From assembly GCA_965238045.1 (NCBI GenBank), contig CBDEGU010000012.1, positions 372,001-436,000 on the forward strand: a DNA stretch of 64,000 bases. The letters are read 5' to 3'. Below the pieces are notes generated by a model. That model was not told the origin of the DNA. It worked only from the letters and a program-made list of their open reading frames with translations, and did not search any database. Within the stretch, counting starts at the first letter, position 1. Each line of letters opens with the position of its first letter. The position numbers were made by a program, and so were the translations under genes. This DNA is from CBDEGU01 sp965238045 (GTDB lineage Bacteria > Acidobacteriota > Terriglobia > Bryobacterales > UBA6623). Below are positions 61,618 to 64,000 of the stretch, one piece after another.

Positions 61618-62837
61618 GATTTCTTAGCGCCTTTCAAAACTTCCGCCCGAACCTGAATCGGCAGTCCGATGAGGTTGGTGAACCCGCGCGCGTCTTGCGG
61701 CTCATACTCGGCTCCCATGGTGAAGCTGGCGATGTCGACAGAATAGAGGGAGTAGGGCGACCTGCGGCTGACGACATCCACGCGTCCCTTGGCGAGGCGC
61801 AGGGTAATTTCGCCGCTGACAGTCTCCTGTGTCGTCTCGACAAAGGCATCGAGCGCTTCGCGAAGCGGCGTGAACCACTGGCCGTTATACACCAGCTCGG
61901 CGTAGTCGAGGGTGAGTTTCTCTTTGTAGTGGGACGTGGCGCGGTCGAGCGTGAGCGCTTCCAGTTCCTGATGGGCCGTCGTGATGATCGTCCCTCCGGG
62001 CGTTTCATAACAGCCGCGCGACTTCATGCCGACAAAACGGTTTTCGACCAAATCGACGCGGCCGATGGCGTGTTCGGCGCCCATGCGATTGAGTTCGGCC
62101 ACCAAGGCAGCGGGACTCAGGCTCTCGCCATTGACGGCGACTGGCGTTCCTTTCTCAAAGCGCAGCGTCACGTCCTCGGGTGAGTCGGGAGCCTCGGCGG
62201 GACTCTTGGTCCAGGTCCAGACGCCGTCGCTGGGCGAGTTGGCTGGATCCTCCAGCTCCCCGCCTTCGTGGGAGAGATGCCAGAGGTTGCGGTCGCGGCT
62301 ATAAATCTTCGCCTTGGTTACATCGATCGGAATGTTGTGCTGCTCGGCATAATCGATCGCGTCCTCACGCGAGACGATATCCCAGAAACGCCAGGGCGCG
62401 ATGACCGGCAGATGCGGCGCCAGAGCTTTGTAGGTCAGCTCGAAGCGAACCTGATCGTTTCCTTTCCCGGTACAGCCATGGGCCAGGGCGTCGCAACCGG
62501 ACTCGAGGGCGACTTCGACCTGGCGCTTCGCCAGCAGCGGCCGGGCAATCGATGTACCCAGCAGATACTTGTGCTCATAGATAGCGCCGGCGCGCACCAT
62601 CGGCCAAACGTAATCGCGAACGAATTCCTCGCGCATGTCGTCGACATAGATCTCGCAGGCTCCGCTCTTGCGTGCCTTGTCTTCGATGCCCTGGAGTTCC
62701 TCTCCGCCTTGTCCAATATCGCCGCAAACCGCCACGACTTCGCAGCCTTCATACTGCTCGCGGAGCCAGGGGATGATGATCGATGTGTCGAGGCCTCCTG
62801 AGTAGGCCAGTGCAATTTTCTTGGGCTGAAAGCTCAT
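61614..62837 (-). CDS. argG: Argininosuccinate synthase ArgG
   Basis: ArgG joins citrulline and aspartate with ATP. The ATP motif is KIALAYSGGLDTSIIIPWL, followed by EVVAVCGDIGQGGEEL and ALAHGCTGKGNDQVRFEL. I start it at the ATG at 62837 (MSFQPKKIALAYSGGLD), nine bases after AAAGGA; an ATG three codons earlier has no room for a ribosome site. Length 407, normal. It lies 68 bases after argF and overlaps argH by four. Confidence 0.97.
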   Translation of the reverse strand: MSFQPKKIALAYSGGLDTSIIIPWLREQYEGCEVVAVCGDIGQGGEELQGIEDKARKSGACEIYVDDMREEFVRDYVWPMVRAGAIYEHKYLLGTSIARPLLAKRQVEVALESGCDALAHGCTGKGNDQVRFELTYKALAPHLPVIAPWRFWDIVSREDAIDYAEQHNIPIDVTKAKIYSRDRNLWHLSHEGGELEDPANSPSDGVWTWTKSPAEAPDSPEDVTLRFEKGTPVAVNGESLSPAALVAELNRMGAEHAIGRVDLVENRFVGMKSRGCYETPGGTIITTAHQELEALTLDRATSHYKEKLTLDYAELVYNGQWFTPLREALDAFVETTQETVSGEITLRLAKGRVDVVSRRSPYSLYSVDIASFTMGAEYEPQDARGFTNLIGLPIQVRAEVLKGAKKS

Positions 62838-62905
62838 GTTCGGCATTCCTTTTAGATTTTTTCAAAATAGCGGCCGGACCGCAAACCGGCGGCTGGCGCG
62901 AGGGA

Positions 62906-63880
62906 TCAGTCCCGGCGCGGCGCCAGCAGCATTAGCAACAGCGCCTTCTGAGCGTGCAGGCGGTTTTCCGCCTGATCGAAAACGACCGAGGCCGCCGATT
63001 CCATGACGGCGTCGGTGACCTCTTCTCCCCGCGTCGCCGGCAGACAGTGCATGAAAACCGCGTCGGGCCGGGCTTTGCCCATCAACTCGGTGGTTACCTG
63101 GTAGCTGGTAAAGGCGATCCGCCGTTTCTGTGTTTCGGCCTCCCAACCCATGCTCGTCCACAGGTCGGCGTAGACGGCCGCGGCGTCCTGCAACGCCTCC
63201 GCCGGGTCTTGCGTCACGAGGATCTCCGCGCCGGCCGTGGCGAGCGCGCGTCCTTTCTCGACGATTTCCGGGTCCGGCTGATAACCCTCCGGACCGGCGA
63301 CGGCGATGGAAACGCCCAGCCGAACGGCGCACAGCATCAGCGAACTGCAAACATTGTTGCCATCGCCCACAAAGGCCATTTTCAGGCCGCTGAGCTTCCC
63401 AAACCGCTCGTCGAGCGTTTGGAAATCCGCCATCGCCTGACAGGGATGGTACGAGTCGCTCAGAGCGTTCACGACCGGCACCGAGGACCAGCGGGCTAAA
63501 TCTTCGAGCGTTGTCTGGGAGAAAACGCGGGCCACGATGCACTGCACCCAGCGGTCGAGGTTCCGTGCCAGGTCCCTGGCCGGTTCCCGCTCGCCGATGC
63601 GGCCGTCACGGTGGTCCTGAAAAATTGAGTCGCCGCCAAGCTGCTTGATGGCCAGCTCGAAGGTCATGCGCGTTCGCAAGGAAGGTTTTTCAAACAACAG
63701 AGCGATGGACTGCCCCTCGAGCATGTGGCGATAACTCGCCGAGTGCGCCTTCACTCCGCGGGCCAGAGCGATGAGATCTTTCAGCTCGGCGGAGCTAAGA
63801 TCGCTATCGACGAGCAGGTCCGGCGACTCGATGGGCCGGATCGAATCGGCGGCCTCCGCCTCGGAGGTCGTTATGGACAT
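62906..63880 (-). CDS. argF: Ornithine carbamoyltransferase ArgF
   Basis: ArgF makes citrulline from ornithine and carbamoyl phosphate. Signatures: EKPSLRTRMTFELA (the S-x-R-T-R carbamoyl-phosphate loop), SDSYHPCQAMADF, GDGNNVCSSL and MHCLPATRGEEVTD. I start at ATG 63880, which has AGGTG six to seven bases upstream; a GTG at 63889 is in frame but has no such site. Length 324. It is the first gene of the operon and its ribosome site lies within the ARG-box-like palindrome, so ArgR binding would affect initiation. Confidence 0.96.
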   Translation of the reverse strand: MSITTSEAEAADSIRPIESPDLLVDSDLSSAELKDLIALARGVKAHSASYRHMLEGQSIALLFEKPSLRTRMTFELAIKQLGGDSIFQDHRDGRIGEREPARDLARNLDRWVQCIVARVFSQTTLEDLARWSSVPVVNALSDSYHPCQAMADFQTLDERFGKLSGLKMAFVGDGNNVCSSLMLCAVRLGVSIAVAGPEGYQPDPEIVEKGRALATAGAEILVTQDPAEALQDAAAVYADLWTSMGWEAETQKRRIAFTSYQVTTELMGKARPDAVFMHCLPATRGEEVTDAVMESAASVVFDQAENRLHAQKALLLMLLAPRRD

Positions 63881-63902
63881 ATTATTCACCTACATGAATA
63901 AT
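63881..63902 (-). promoter_or_regulatory. ARG-box-like operator at argF
   Basis: ATTATTCA (63881-63888) and TGAATAAT (63895-63902) are perfect 8-base arms around CCTACA. TGAAT/ATTCA half-sites are the known core of ArgR operators. The site abuts the argF start codon and the operon encodes ArgR, which supports autoregulation. The remaining ~98 bases to the window end contain the upstream promoter region, with no clear -35/-10 found. Confidence 0.72.
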
Positions 63903-64000
63903 TACATATCTAGACCGCGGGCCGCAAGCGGTGTCTCGAAACCTGCCCCGCCCGGGGAGTGAGCTCCGACTTGTGTGCCAGCGCAAAGCAAAAAAGTTCC

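Overview
The window looks like a high-GC, Gram-negative soil-type bacterium, most likely Acidobacteriota of the Solibacter/Bryobacter kind. lpxC and an LpxL-like acyltransferase imply a lipid A outer membrane. There are many Tat- or Sec-exported enzymes, secreted sugar-acting proteins and c-type cytochromes, and a selenocysteine peroxiredoxin. This placement is inference; no rRNA gene or other lineage marker is present.

Layout. 0-7.4 kb: a FliA/WhiG-type sigma factor gene split by an IS630 element, then ligA and a diacylglycerol-kinase-family gene, then a second near-identical IS630 copy and the remains of an unknown gene. 7.5-17.3 kb: a small gene behind a near-consensus promoter and a palindromic operator, a cyclase-family lipoprotein, an MtrA/MtrB-like decaheme cytochrome and porin pair, groES, purE, an SMP-30 lipoprotein, a fuconolactonase-like/aldo-keto reductase pair, and lpxC. 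17.6-25.3 kb: an IS1380-scarred segment with a truncated alginate-export-like porin, a full IS1380, a secreted glycoside-hydrolase-like protein, an IS1380 remnant and a sialidase-like protein. 25.3-27.1 kb: a repeat-rich non-coding tract containing a strong candidate structured RNA. 27.1-32 kb: a 1607-bp IS, two acetylxylan-esterase-like genes (one damaged) and an IS1595 with a perfect 8-bp target duplication. 32-38.8 kb: SGNH hydrolase, PQQ-type propeller, a Gfo/Idh oxidoreductase gene with an amber stop, a sugar isomerase-like gene, a metallo-beta-lactamase-fold protein and a UGA-containing peroxiredoxin. 39-52 kb: a Gly-rich secreted protein, three tandem Tat-exported PLP enzymes, a DUF6807-type protein, a TPR protein, an LpxL-like acyltransferase, a CehA/McbA-type protein and a MenC-like enolase-superfamily enzyme. 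52.2-53.8 kb: an inverted copy of the 1607-bp IS. 54-59.6 kb: a class III aminotransferase, a membrane protein whose two ends look like the two halves of one acyl carrier protein, a frameshifted sulfatase and a B12-binding radical SAM gene with an amber stop. 59.8-64 kb: an argF-argG-argH-argR operon with an ARG-box-like palindrome at argF.

Main themes. The window is heavily worked by insertion sequences: four families, six complete copies and one remnant. At least six genes are broken: the sigma factor, the porin, one esterase, the Gfo/Idh oxidoreductase, the sulfatase and the radical SAM gene. The most interesting intact features are the selenoprotein peroxiredoxin, whose UGA replaces the peroxidatic cysteine and is followed by a SECIS-like hairpin; the candidate transmembrane electron conduit; the candidate non-coding RNA with its own terminator; the permuted ACP-like protein; and the tandem array of exported PLP enzymes.
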